64,000 bases of DNA from Phymatolithon calcareum (lineage: Eukaryota > Rhodophyta > Florideophyceae > Hapalidiales): positions 868,001 to 932,000 of the forward strand of contig OZ345372.1 of assembly GCA_977006965.1 (NCBI GenBank), read 5' to 3'. The notes under the pieces are model-generated. The model had not been told where the DNA came from. It was given only the letters and a program-made list of their open reading frames with translations, and searched no databases. Below, one piece after another: positions 8,863-19,159 of the stretch; within the stretch, counting starts at the first letter, position 1, and each line of letters starts with the position of its first letter. A program made the position numbers and the translations under genes.

Positions 8863-11376
8863 ATGAGTGACTCTGCGAGCACTCAGCCGCCATCAGACTA
8901 CGACCAGGACCCTCCATCGCCAATACACCACAATGCTACCAACAGCGATTCGCGCGGCGAAAACCATTCCGTGCTCTCCAAAAATGCTTTAGCTTCCCCA
9001 GCATCTGCCCCTCTTTCCAATGCTCCGCTCCAGAGCACGCAGGCCCATACGATGGGAAACTCACATGATCCCGCAATTGCATACCTCCAGAACACGTTCC
9101 AATCCATAAATGAACTTCCGCCTTTGATGAATTACGCATCGCAACCCATGCCTATTCCATTACTTGAACCTCTGATTCCTCTTATACTACCAAGTGCCGC
9201 TCTTCCTGGTCATATTCAAGCCCGCCCTTCCGTATCACTCCGGGGGGAGCCCGGTGCCACTCCGTTAGAATATATTCAAGTGCTGCCCACGTCACATCCA
9301 CAAGCTCTCATTAGCGTTCCGCCCGATCACACCCAAGGTCTACCTTTTGAATCTCGTTTTCCACAACCCATTCCTGGTCAAGTCAAAGAATTGCAGAGGC
9401 TTCGGAGATTGCAGAGAACTGCGATTCGCAAAGAAGCAAGGGAACGTAAAAAGACTCGTGCAAGAGGGTCTCAGCACACAAAATCAGCTCCACCTAAGAG
9501 GTCGCTGCGCAAACGAGTTCACAGGGAAGCCCCCAATATCAGCGATGGGAACAAACAGAATCGTCCTCGTAAGCGAAAAGTTAAAGAAGTCGAAAATGGC
9601 GAAGGTGCTCCCAAGCAGAAACCTCGACGTAAACGAAACGACAGTACTCCAAGAACGAAATCTAGCGAGTCTGAGTTGGAGGTGCCGAGTTCATCGCCGA
9701 TTGGATACAAGGGCGCCAGTAAGGATACTTCTACTGTCGCCCAGACTTGTTCGCGCAAGAGATCTATCCACCAAGACGCGAGAGATGAACTTGCCCCCAA
9801 GGACAAACTCCAGTTAAAGCCAGGAGTGCAGAAACGGAAGCCGAGAAATACATCTATTGTTCTAGAACAGAAAGACGCGACCACCCCCCTTATGCGAAAA
9901 GGTGCTAACAAGACCTTTATGCAGAAAGGCAAGCCAGCGCTTCCAAAGCAAGATGTGAGAAATGCAACTGATCTATGTGAATCACCTTCCAGTAAGCCAG
10001 CTAAAGAAGAAATTGCTGCCGAGCAACTTCGGCAGAAACCTTCGAAAGAAATGCCAACCAAAGTTGATGAAGTCGCTCTCTGCCAACCACCCTCCAGCAA
10101 GAGAATTCTCGAAGTACCAAGTGGTGGTGCAAAGGTTTCCCCTCGCAAATCTCCGCGCGCGGTTAGCACCAAAGGTGACACGAAAAAGGCTCTTCGAGAT
10201 CAGATGCGCTCGAGAGACAAAAATCAAAAGCAAGCTGGTATTGATGAAGTTGCTCCAAATCTGCCCTCCAGTGTGGTACGTGCCAGAGAAACGGATTGTG
10301 TTTCAAAGGTATCCCGTCACATGACTATGCAGGTCCTTCCTACAACCAAGCCTGTGGTGGCGAAGAAGTGTGACCCAAAGCTACAAATACAAAGACCAAC
10401 CAAACAAGAGGGTGCGACTAAGGATGCGAATGCTTCGAAGCAGAAAACACACGCCCATGAAATCACTCAAGAATTTTCAGAGGACATAGTTACTCCCGCT
10501 CCGACTCAGAATCCCGTGCGCAAAACAGGGAATCTGAGTATTGTGAAGAACTTGGAAAAGAAGAGAATTACTGAGCTGGAAAATCAGGTCATGCAACTCC
10601 GATGGGAGCTTCTTAACGTTGCTACACCCAACGAAAAGCCTGCGGAACTTAAACCAATCGAAACAAACATGGCGGAACGTGTGAAGTGTTCTCCCTCGGA
10701 AGCCATCGCAATCGCGAGGATTACTGAGTGTTGGAGCAGGATAGAAACAGCGTATCCCCCCTGGGAAATTCGGTCAAAGATTTCAACTGGCGCATATACG
10801 CGAGGACAGTTATCACTCCATCGGCTCTATGATCATGTCATGGAGTCCATCAAGAAGGGAATTGCTCCTCCTTGTCACTCCACTTTTCGGGCATTGCAAC
10901 ATAGCATTATCTCAACTCTGCAGGCAGCGAACAAAGCCGACTTCACGCACACTCCGCAGCATGCAACCATCATTTTCACGATGTCCAAAATGACGCAGAC
11001 CTTTTTGAATTCTGTCTTTTCCCTTTTCCTGCAGGCACCGTCCAGCGCTGATATGTGCTGGAGTATGGCAGTCGTGGAATACATCGTCGTGCCGCTTCTT
11101 CAATACTCGAAGTCCGAATCCGACATTGTCTACGGCGATGTTGGCAAATCGTGTGTCAAAGCTGTGTGTGATGCTGCAGTCGCACTATCGCCTGAGGAAG
11201 GTCGACCGCGGCAAGTTCAGGTCGAGTTAAGTGTGAGGGCGATTGAAATGTGCATTGCCATTTTGAATACTGAAGACTACCACATTCTTTCTCAGATTCC
11301 TGAAAGCACTGTCTGTGCTATCGGTAGCCGCAACATTCTCTTCTCGCTTCGCTACGCTGCTCTGAAATCGAAATAA
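8863..11376 (+). CDS. Unrecognised 837-residue Ser/Pro/Lys-rich nuclear-type protein
   Basis: I do not recognise this protein. The frame stays open upstream to 8791, but the first in-frame ATG is 8863. Residues 1-180 are Pro/Ser/Thr-rich and likely disordered. A very basic segment follows (ELQRLRRLQRTAIRKEARER, then KRSLRKRV and PRRKRND), with many bipartite nuclear-localisation-like clusters. The middle contains three degenerate repeats around DLCESPSSKP, DEVALCQPPSSKR and DEVAPNLPSSVVR. A predicted coiled coil (NLEKKRITELENQVMQLRWE) leads into a folded, helical C-terminal domain of about 230 residues beginning near AIARITECWSRIETAYPP. That domain resembles helical-repeat folds but shows no catalytic motif. 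Possible roles include a chromatin or transcription scaffold. Codon use matches its neighbours. Confidence 0.8.
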   Translation: MSDSASTQPPSDYDQDPPSPIHHNATNSDSRGENHSVLSKNALASPASAPLSNAPLQSTQAHTMGNSHDPAIAYLQNTFQSINELPPLMNYASQPMPIPLLEPLIPLILPSAALPGHIQARPSVSLRGEPGATPLEYIQVLPTSHPQALISVPPDHTQGLPFESRFPQPIPGQVKELQRLRRLQRTAIRKEARERKKTRARGSQHTKSAPPKRSLRKRVHREAPNISDGNKQNRPRKRKVKEVENGEGAPKQKPRRKRNDSTPRTKSSESELEVPSSSPIGYKGASKDTSTVAQTCSRKRSIHQDARDELAPKDKLQLKPGVQKRKPRNTSIVLEQKDATTPLMRKGANKTFMQKGKPALPKQDVRNATDLCESPSSKPAKEEIAAEQLRQKPSKEMPTKVDEVALCQPPSSKRILEVPSGGAKVSPRKSPRAVSTKGDTKKALRDQMRSRDKNQKQAGIDEVAPNLPSSVVRARETDCVSKVSRHMTMQVLPTTKPVVAKKCDPKLQIQRPTKQEGATKDANASKQKTHAHEITQEFSEDIVTPAPTQNPVRKTGNLSIVKNLEKKRITELENQVMQLRWELLNVATPNEKPAELKPIETNMAERVKCSPSEAIAIARITECWSRIETAYPPWEIRSKISTGAYTRGQLSLHRLYDHVMESIKKGIAPPCHSTFRALQHSIISTLQAANKADFTHTPQHATIIFTMSKMTQTFLNSVFSLFLQAPSSADMCWSMAVVEYIVVPLLQYSKSESDIVYGDVGKSCVKAVCDAAVALSPEEGRPRQVQVELSVRAIEMCIAILNTEDYHILSQIPESTVCAIGSRNILFSLRYAALKSK

Positions 11377-13355
11377 TGGCTCTTGGAAACCCTTCCCATT
11401 TGATGACGCTTGGGACGCCATTAATACATGCTTGCCATGTTCACGTTCGTTCACACTGATATATTCATTCATGCAAGTGACCGATGCTTTGCGGGCTGCC
11501 AAGCCAAGATTTCTGTGAGTCTTGTGGTGCACAATATAGTTTCCCGCCCCAAACCAGCAAGATGGACTGTGTGTCAATGCGTTATCTCAATCTGGAGAGT
11601 TTTTTAATCGCTTCCTACTCCTTCACGCTATTGAGCTGTCATCATGAGTTTTTTCTTGTCGTGTCGCTTCGACTCACTCAACTACCATTTGCTTCTTAGA
11701 GTCGCTGACGGTGATGAGCATGGTCGCAGTGGCAACATTGGGCGCGCCCTGAGCTCTGCCGCATATCCAATGACTGCTCTCTAGATTCGAAGGAGTAGTC
11801 AACAAAAACGAAGCTCTCTCCGGCTATAAAAATGCGGCCGTGTGAAAAACAAACTGCGTCCGGCAAGGGTACTGTTCCTCTGTCCGCTACTAGCGCATCC
11901 TTTGTATGTCTCGAGAGCTCTATGGTGTAAACGTTCTCAGCGTACTTTATCAGATCCTTCCGTCATTTTCTTTTGAAAAACAAAGGCCAGGGAAAAAGTC
12001 GAGGAAGCGGACATAGTCGACCAACGTATTGTCCGCAAGTTCAGCACAAGCAGGTGATTGTTCCAATCCACATGGGCTCCCCTGGCCGCAGTGGTCCTCG
12101 ATGCACGCTCCTCCGCCTCTACAGAGCATTCCTGTCTAGGCTCTTCAATCTTTGAGATACGACTTCTGAGCAAACCTAAAACCATCCGTACACTAATCAC
12201 TGGGAGCATGCTATTTCACTTCTCAAGCAATAAGACAAGAAGGAAACTTGGTAGGAACAAGCTGAATACATCCACCAATTTGCCCATCTGAATTATTCTT
12301 CTAATAGATGACCTAGTGAGCATAGGATCTTCCCGTCGTTCTAGTAGTTCAACTTCGTGAAAAAGATTTCCAAATAACAAAAATTGTCAATCTTTCCAGA
12401 GGAGAAAGATGACACTGTCGAAGAAAACCCTGACGCCGCCCGAAGCCAACTTTTCCAAGTGGCGAGACGAGTTGTATGAGATCAAGGATTGCCGTCCCAC
12501 ACGCGCAACCCGAAGGTAGCGTCTACGAAGGGCAATTCGACGTCTTTTATTGTTTACCACGATATCAGCATCGCTTTACACTCTCCAATGATTCTCGAAC
12601 CGCATACTCTTGTCACAGCGTGCCAGCTGCAAGTACTGATCTTTTTGTCCATTGTACTTGCTCTTCAAAGCTCCTATCTCCCTTGTACATTTGCTCACAG
12701 TTCACAGTTCAGAGCGAAATAAAGTCGTTCCTTTTTTCTCGGTGCATTGTATTCGACAAAGCAGAGGTAGCCATTGTGTCAAAATACACTTGCACAAAGA
12801 GGGCCGTGCAATTGTTGTCCATGGGGCCGTATGCTGTGCAGAGTCAAGTTTCCTGTGCTGCAGCAATATAGCGCGATTGGGCAGTGAAGTATTTTCGGGC
12901 AAGTTCAGTTTCGTGCATTTTTGTATCAGTCCTCCCGGGGTTTCGAATTCCCTCGTCGATTTTCTATCTGTCTCTCCCTCGTAGTTCAATGAGACTTCGA
13001 AGCACGCCATGTGCTCGATTTGGCAATGAAATGGGAATCATCGAGGACGATAAACGCCCTCGAAAATTTTCTTTCGTTGTGGATTTCGTCCTCATCCATT
13101 GCTGTACACGACACCACCAACCAATTTCCACTCGAACATGCCATTCGTGCTCTAAGAATTCACTTCAGGCGATCCATTGGTGATGTGTCAACAAGAAGTA
13201 TCCTGAATCTTGGCTTACAGAACTTTGTCTGGCCAAAATTGCTTCTCAGCTGCATCGCATTTTCGATCGTAAAATGTAGCACAGGGTCGCTCCGGCGACA
13301 GGAAGGAACGCGAGAAGAGGGATCGACATCAATAACTAAAGCGAAGCGCACCGAC
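11377..13355. other. Intergenic region with coding-like segments on the minus strand
   Basis: No complete gene can be built in these 2 kb. On the minus strand, three stretches read like protein in different frames. About 12375-12250 has FHEVELLERREDPMLTRSS; about 12030-11945 has LADNTLVDYVRFLDFFPGL; about 11955-11700 has YAENVYTIELSRHTKDALV then GTVPLPDAVCFSHGRIFIAG. They could be exons of a multi-intron gene or a decayed pseudogene. I could not assign a family. On the plus strand only short frames occur. Confidence 0.35.
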
Positions 13356-14405
13356 ATGAGTGCGTCTTTCGTTGGACCCTCTTATCTACTTGGATTCACC
13401 ACTCGACCAACTCTCGCAGTGTCAAGTTATCGTACCCTCAAACGCCTTTCTCGGCCTGTCCAGCGAAAAGTGCAGACCTCTGCGCAGGCCACGACTATGA
13501 CAACAACGGCTCCGCAGGGAATTGCAACCAAATTAGCGGATAGCGCCACTTTGCTGGACCGAACAAACACGTTCATCTTCGATTGCGATGGCGTCATTTG
13601 GCGAGGTGATTCCATCATTGACGGAATTCCAAAAACCATTGAGTATCTCAAATCAATCGGCAAGCGAATGTTCTTTGTCACAAACAATTCAACAAAGAGC
13701 CGTGCTGGGTATTTGAAGAAGTTTCAAAATCTTGGATTGAAAGTGAAGGCGGAAGAAATTTTCTCGTCCAGTTTTGCGGCGGCCGCGTATCTCGAGCAGA
13801 TTGACTTTAAATCTACTGGCAAAAAGGTGTACATTATCGGGGAAACCGGTATCGCCGAAGAGCTTGACCTTATCGGCGTACCCTATGTCGGCGGTCCTGC
13901 AGATGCAGAAAAACAAGTACAGTTGCAAAGTGGCTTTAAACTGGAGCATGACCACTCTGTCGGCGCGGTCGTGGTCGGCTTCGACAGATATATCAATTAC
14001 TATAAGATTCAATACGCGCAGCTTTGCATTAATGAGAACGAGGGATGCAAGTTTATTGCCACAAACTTGGACGCCGTCACGCATTTGACGGATGCACAGG
14101 AATGGGCAGGCAATGGGTCCATGGTCGGAGCCATCAAGGGATGCACAGGCCAAGAGCCGATTTTGGTCGGAAAACCGTCACCGTTGATGATCGACTATAT
14201 TGTGGACAAGTACGGGATCTCCAGGGATGAAATTTGCATGGTTGGTGATCGTCTTGATACCGACATTTTGTTCGGCCGGGATAACGGCCTGTCAAGCGTA
14301 TTGACTTTATCAGGCGTTACAACTATGGATAAACTGCGAGATCCAAAGAACAGCATTCAACCTGACTTTATCGTCGACACCATTAACGATTTTCTTCCAA
14401 AATGA
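13356..14405 (+). CDS. PGP: Phosphoglycolate phosphatase-type HAD phosphatase, probably organelle-targeted
   Basis: A HAD-superfamily phosphatase of the PGP/4-nitrophenylphosphatase group, which hydrolyses 2-phosphoglycolate to glycolate in photorespiration (plastid) or metabolite repair. The ATG at 13356 gives 349 residues. The first 45-50 residues are Ser/Thr/Arg-rich with an early Phe (MSASFVGPSYLLGFTTRP), like a red-algal plastid transit peptide. A second Met before the mature domain exists at about 13497. HAD motif I is FDCDGVIWRGD (nucleophile D76, D78), motif II FFVTNNSTKSR, the motif III Lys lies in ILVGKPSPLM, and motif IV is CMVGDRLDTDILFG. The frame is open upstream, without ATG, to 13011. 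The stop is 22 bp from the convergent neighbour's stop. Confidence 0.9.
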   Translation: MSASFVGPSYLLGFTTRPTLAVSSYRTLKRLSRPVQRKVQTSAQATTMTTTAPQGIATKLADSATLLDRTNTFIFDCDGVIWRGDSIIDGIPKTIEYLKSIGKRMFFVTNNSTKSRAGYLKKFQNLGLKVKAEEIFSSSFAAAAYLEQIDFKSTGKKVYIIGETGIAEELDLIGVPYVGGPADAEKQVQLQSGFKLEHDHSVGAVVVGFDRYINYYKIQYAQLCINENEGCKFIATNLDAVTHLTDAQEWAGNGSMVGAIKGCTGQEPILVGKPSPLMIDYIVDKYGISRDEICMVGDRLDTDILFGRDNGLSSVLTLSGVTTMDKLRDPKNSIQPDFIVDTINDFLPK

Positions 14406-14427
14406 TGAGCACTTTTGTCGAAAACCG

Positions 14428-15927
14428 TCATGATATGACCTGCTGAGGGACACGCTGGTACTTTGCGGCTTCCGTCCGACGACGATAGACATTGTAGCCA
14501 GCGATAGCGCCGATAATCGTCAGAATAGCAATGAAAAATTCTAGAGAGCTTGCTGTTTGGAAGAAGCCGCTATGGTGTACCACATGAGGCCGCGCACACT
14601 CCTTGTAAAATCCAAATTCAATATTCTTATATCGCAGTATTGGCAGAGTGACCAGTACAACAGCAGTTCCTCGTGCTAGACAGACCATGTCGACTTTCTT
14701 GATGACAGAGTTCTGCGGTTGCAACACGAAGCTTCCAAGCCGCAAACGTGACTTAGACATAACAGCCAAAACATCAGGGTTGGAAATTGTCGTCGCTAGT
14801 CCCTGAATGTGGATCTCAGACTTGTCATTGTTAGTGATGCGAAAGACAATGTTGTTTTTCGAGACGCCAAGGTGATAGATTTTCGACTCCATTGCTTCGC
14901 GTAATGTCGTCGACTCCGTCACATTGAATTTCTTCAAAACACCTGTTTCGTTCACAACTGGCTGTGATCCAACGCTGACGAGTAATTTTTTCGGATGCTG
15001 CCCACCACAGTCTTTTGTCCAGGTTAGAGAAACATTTTGCCATGGTGGGATGGCAATTGTTAGAGTTACTTCCCCACGAGTATTCTTCTGGCACCTTTGA
15101 ATCACCACAAAATCGGTTGGTTTTGTGCTTAATGTTCCCTGCGTCAAAGTTCCTCGCAACTTGACGCCAATGTCTCGGTTCTTAGAAACTACGTAAGGTG
15201 ATTTGAAATCAAGCGCAGTCTGCGGATACATAACTTTCAATTGTATTACGGTTGACGTCTGCATCGGTCCAGCTTCGAGATGAGTTGGAGACGTAGCATC
15301 TACTGCCGTGCGATCAAAGGTCATGCTCAGGTACTTATTTTTGCCGCTCCCACAAGACTTTAACCAGGCTGTCTTCGCGCTGTTATTGACAGTGACGTTC
15401 ATAGAAAGAGTGATTAAAGAGGCTGCATGACCTTCACTGCACTTGTAGACCACAGCGAAGCTCCCAGAACCGTCTCTTTTGTCAATGGCAAAGTCTTTAA
15501 CTTCCGGATGCAGGCTAGATCCATCATCCGCGTGTACAATCGGTTTTTGAATTGCAGTTTTGGTATTGTCCGGGTCAAATCGAAATTGGAAAGAAATGCG
15601 ATCGGAATAATTGCCATCAGCCATACAAGAGGAAACAGTCACAGATGTAGTGTCACAGACCGACTTTCCATTGCCAAAAAATACAGCTGATTTCCAACTT
15701 CGCTCATTGGGCACAATTGCGGAGAGTTCAAATGCATGAAACGCTGCTGTTCCATTTCCCTTTCTGATCTCAGCAGGTCGTGTCAAATGGGAAATTGTAC
15801 CGCCATGCACAGGACGAGAAAGCAGCAGGGGAGCTTGTAGCAGCGCCAAGATCACGAATGAGGTGAGAGAACATAGAGCTTGACAGCAGCTTTCTGGGAG
15901 AATCGGGCTTGATTTTTGTCTTCGCAT
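14428..15927 (-). CDS. Type I membrane glycoprotein, unrecognised family
   Basis: 499 residues from the ATG at 15927; the frame is open further upstream but has no ATG. The N-terminus has basic residues and then a hydrophobic core (LTSFVILALLQAPLLLS), a likely signal peptide ending near residue 43. A long beta-rich luminal or extracellular region contains about eight Cys and several N-x-S/T sites (NGTA, NYSD, NVTVNNS, NVSLTW, NETG, NVTES). Repeated Ig- or beta-sandwich-like blocks end in KSCGSG, KDCGG and YKECARP. One transmembrane helix (LEFFIAILTIIGAIAGYNVY) is followed by a short basic tail with a Tyr. This suggests a surface or secretory-pathway receptor-like protein. I do not recognise a named family. 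Single exon. Confidence 0.85.
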   Translation of the reverse strand: MRRQKSSPILPESCCQALCSLTSFVILALLQAPLLLSRPVHGGTISHLTRPAEIRKGNGTAAFHAFELSAIVPNERSWKSAVFFGNGKSVCDTTSVTVSSCMADGNYSDRISFQFRFDPDNTKTAIQKPIVHADDGSSLHPEVKDFAIDKRDGSGSFAVVYKCSEGHAASLITLSMNVTVNNSAKTAWLKSCGSGKNKYLSMTFDRTAVDATSPTHLEAGPMQTSTVIQLKVMYPQTALDFKSPYVVSKNRDIGVKLRGTLTQGTLSTKPTDFVVIQRCQKNTRGEVTLTIAIPPWQNVSLTWTKDCGGQHPKKLLVSVGSQPVVNETGVLKKFNVTESTTLREAMESKIYHLGVSKNNIVFRITNNDKSEIHIQGLATTISNPDVLAVMSKSRLRLGSFVLQPQNSVIKKVDMVCLARGTAVVLVTLPILRYKNIEFGFYKECARPHVVHHSGFFQTASSLEFFIAILTIIGAIAGYNVYRRRTEAAKYQRVPQQVIS

Positions 15928-16273
15928 TCTCTTACCAGGTTCTCCTAGGTTAAGACTGAGGGAAAAAGAAGTTTCGGGTGGTACAGTCTCGCTCGGCAAT
16001 TCAGACTTCTGGACTAGGTATTAGAATGCTGCACATGATCATCGTGCACTTTTGATATCAAACTGAAGTTCTGAGTCAGGATGCCGTCGCTATGATAATA
16101 AAGCAGATATTGCTTTTTCGCAACATCATAATATAGTGCACTGCCCTGCAACGGTGCACTACTCACTTCATCATATTATACCCCCTGCCTCCCGTCGGCG
16201 TCCCAGACTGATATTGAGGCCTCGTCTCACCCGGTTGAAGACGAAAGAAAGACGAAGGACCTTGCCATCCGTC
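15928..16273. promoter_or_regulatory. Divergent intergenic region
   Basis: This 346-bp region separates the membrane-protein gene and UTP4. TA-rich words (ATAATAAAG near 16095, CATAATATA near 16126) are present, but no convincing core promoter element. Confidence 0.4.
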
Positions 16274-18556
16274 ATGAGCATGGAACTAAAGAAATCTCAG
16301 AAAAGGCTGAGATCAGGTGCCAAGAAAAGCGAGCAACCTGCAAAACGCGAACGTTCGAAACGAAGAAGACGGGAGCCGAAAAATAGTGCAAATGTCGAGA
16401 CTCAAACAGCGCCAGATTTGCCAGGAGAGCCCGTCCGGTCGAGAAAACGAAGAAGAGTACACTCAAAGAATGTGCCAGTCACTAAGTCAATCCAGGTCCA
16501 CCGGAGCTCGTTCCTGCGATGGGAAATATCGGGCATTACCACGGTTGCCACGTCCCCAAACGGCTCTCTCATGGCAGTTGCCAGAAGGTCTGGATGCCTC
16601 GAGCTGCGTCGAAGGAGCATAGGGTGGATAACTAGTTTCGTCTTAAGATGGGATGCGCTTGACGAGACTGCAGCTCTTTCCTCAATGGTTTTCGATACGA
16701 CAGGAAAATACCTTCTCGTTGGTCGTTTTAACGGCTCTCTGGACATCTATTCGGTATCTGCTGAAGGTCTAGCATTGCATGTTGCTCTTGACCCTGGCGG
16801 TGGTGCGATCATGGCCTTGGCAATGCGACCGTCGCGATATTTTGAAGTTGCCGTTGGTTGCGAGGACGGCCGTGTCCGTTTCATTACAATTGATGAACAG
16901 TTCAAGGAACTGAGCTTGCTTGAAAATCGAAATCAAATCCTTCCAACCACTCCATCTATGTACTCTGTTCACCGTGGACATCGGTCGACTGGTATGTGCT
17001 TATCTCTAAGCTGGAGAGCTTTCGAAGACAATTCGGATGGCCTTATCGTTTGCGGTGATTCGATGGGCGGTCTTCGATGGATGTCCGGCTCCGACAAGAG
17101 ACTTGTCGGTCGGGGCACTCTCCCTAGTTTGGACGAAAGAGAGAGCCATATATGGACAGTTCAAATAGTTGCCAAAGGCCAACAGGTTGTGTGTGGTGAC
17201 TCCCGTGGATTCGTTTCTATATGGTGCTCAAGGAGTTTCACAAAAATTGAGGAAAATCGTATAGAAGGCATGGCTGGCGATATATGGACATCGGCCGCGA
17301 CAAACGTTGAAGATGATGGGAGTGAGCGCGTACTGTTTGGTTGTGCAGGTGGCAGTATTGGCGCCTTGAAGTCCCTTGTCTCTTCAAATGGATCCGTGTC
17401 GTGGGTCCCCATTCGAGGTCGAGCCGTTCATTTGAATGATATCAGAGGAATTGCAACTTTGGGCGAGAAGGGTTTCGTATCTGCCTCTACGGACACAAGG
17501 CTGTGCATATTTAAGAGCAATCAGCATACTAAGGCGTCAGAGGAATGTATGTTGTTGCACTATCACGAAGCCGCCGGACAGCATCCCAATCAATTCGTCG
17601 CAGGCCGTGGACTTGTTCTCTCTCGTCAGAAAGATTGCGTCGATTTTTGGCAGGTGTCGCAAAGCCCCGATCAAGATCCGACGCTTGCATTGAGATTGAA
17701 ACTCTCAGCATACAGGGGAAATCTTAGAGCTTGTGCGATTTCTTCCGATGCGACACGATTAGCCGTTGCAGCGTTTGACCAGTTCTGTTTCTACGAAGTT
17801 TCGGAAAGCAGATCCGAGGATGGCACTAAAGTTGCGCTCTTAGGGAACGTCACTCCTATCCCTCTTATGAGAGAAACGGAGAAATTATTCGAAGGGTCAG
17901 AACATTTGTTGTTTGTCGGTTCTACTCTGGTTGGAATCACGGAAGACCGACAAAGTTTGATCCTTTTGATTGGAGAGGAGGCTGTCACGGTGCCAAAGGA
18001 TCAGTTGGGCTCTACCGCAAAGTTTCTCACCCATATTTGTGGTGGCGCGAGCTCAGAAGTAATAGTGGTGGCAGACTCTCTTGGAGCTATTTATTTCAGC
18101 AGAATTGGGGATAATTGCTTTCAGCAATGCGCAAATTTGGGCGTCGAAAAAGCAGTGGGTTGCATGCAGTTATCTGCATCGGGAGCGAAGATTGCTGCCA
18201 GTCTTCTTGATGGTACTGTTGTAATCATATCAATTGGCGACAAACAATCCAGTGTGTCTCTCATGCGAAGGTTTCCTTCCCTCGCAACTTGCATATCTTT
18301 TTCCCTGGATGAGAAGTCTGTTCTTCTTTCTGGGCACAACTTCTGCTACATCACTGCGTGGGCGAAGAATGCGGCGAAAACGAGAAGTGGAGACCCTGAG
18401 AAGCTGAAGAAAATTGTGCATGCGGTTTCTCTGCAGCATGCACTAATCGCGAGCGGTATAATAGGGCCTTCATCCCTGTTTCTGGCTTATAGACCTTGGA
18501 AATCCGAGCAAGCCTTTCTTCCTCGTGTGCTTCCAAAGAAGCTGTACGGGATCTAG
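16274..18556 (+). CDS. UTP4: UTP4/Cirhin-like WD40 protein (t-UTP subcomplex)
   Basis: A predicted UTP4 (cirhin), a tandem beta-propeller subunit of the t-UTP/UtpA complex that binds nascent pre-rRNA in the nucleolus. The ATG at 16274 gives 760 residues. A very basic N-terminal extension (QKRLRSGAKKSEQPAKRE and onward) is followed by WD repeats. Family-like segments are ITTVATSPNGSLMAVARRSG, VAVGCEDGRVRFITID, GLIVCGDSMGGLRWMSG, HIWTVQIVAKGQQVVCGDSRG and HLNDIRGIATLGEKGFVSASTD, in the order seen in UTP4. The second propeller is more diverged. The call rests on repeat order and short motifs, so another WD40 nucleolar protein cannot be fully excluded. The frame upstream is open only from a GTG. 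No introns. Confidence 0.75.
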   Translation: MSMELKKSQKRLRSGAKKSEQPAKRERSKRRRREPKNSANVETQTAPDLPGEPVRSRKRRRVHSKNVPVTKSIQVHRSSFLRWEISGITTVATSPNGSLMAVARRSGCLELRRRSIGWITSFVLRWDALDETAALSSMVFDTTGKYLLVGRFNGSLDIYSVSAEGLALHVALDPGGGAIMALAMRPSRYFEVAVGCEDGRVRFITIDEQFKELSLLENRNQILPTTPSMYSVHRGHRSTGMCLSLSWRAFEDNSDGLIVCGDSMGGLRWMSGSDKRLVGRGTLPSLDERESHIWTVQIVAKGQQVVCGDSRGFVSIWCSRSFTKIEENRIEGMAGDIWTSAATNVEDDGSERVLFGCAGGSIGALKSLVSSNGSVSWVPIRGRAVHLNDIRGIATLGEKGFVSASTDTRLCIFKSNQHTKASEECMLLHYHEAAGQHPNQFVAGRGLVLSRQKDCVDFWQVSQSPDQDPTLALRLKLSAYRGNLRACAISSDATRLAVAAFDQFCFYEVSESRSEDGTKVALLGNVTPIPLMRETEKLFEGSEHLLFVGSTLVGITEDRQSLILLIGEEAVTVPKDQLGSTAKFLTHICGGASSEVIVVADSLGAIYFSRIGDNCFQQCANLGVEKAVGCMQLSASGAKIAASLLDGTVVIISIGDKQSSVSLMRRFPSLATCISFSLDEKSVLLSGHNFCYITAWAKNAAKTRSGDPEKLKKIVHAVSLQHALIASGIIGPSSLFLAYRPWKSEQAFLPRVLPKKLYGI

Positions 18557-19159
18557 GTCCAGTCCAGGCCTACTTTCTTATGACCGTAAGTCTCTCATCT
18601 GTTTTCCCCGAATATGTCTATGAGGAATCCATGAAAGTTCTTAAACGGTTTTTGCCGTGCTGGAGAAATTTATTTTATTACTTCGTTGTCTTTCTGAGAC
18701 AATTCGTGTTCGCCAGTTCTGGAGTACTTGGATTTCTAACGTGTCTTATTCTCCTTATTGTTTTCACAGGACATCTTCGACGGAGTACCGTTTTAGTGAA
18801 AACAGGCTATGAGCTTTATCGGCTCCTAGAATTACTAAATAGTCAGTTCTTTGCTTCTTCGACTTGCAAGCGTATGTTATCAGCCTTGACTGGATGTCCT
18901 GGACAGAGCTTCCCGACTGTCTTCCATAACTATCAGAGGGAGTACACAGCGGAAGAGTAAGGCTACCGGCACATAATGCTCTCGCGGGCAACCAGCGCAT
19001 GTGCAAGGTTGAGGCGAATCCATGCCTCAATCGTGAAGAATTCTATGCAATGTATTGGATTTTGTACTCTAAAATAAAGCATGCTACAAGCAGGATCCAT
19101 TGCCGTGCTGAAGTCAGTTTACGACTATGACATGGTCCTCCGCGCGAAGGCAGCAACAG
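18557..19159. other. Convergent intergenic region
   Basis: These 603 bp lie between UTP4 and GPN3. A plus-strand frame at 18496-18960 overlaps the UTP4 end, has a hydrophobic stretch and shows no family signature. I see no supported gene. AATAAA at 19072-19077 reads on the plus strand. Confidence 0.5.

Noticed and set aside
13011-13355. GTG-led N-terminal extension of the phosphatase gene
   Set aside because: No ATG, no conserved sequence, and a eukaryotic start at 13356 gives a sensible transit peptide.
18496-18960. 154-codon plus-strand frame with a hydrophobic stretch
   Set aside because: It overlaps the 3' end of UTP4 in another frame and shows no family motif or supported start.
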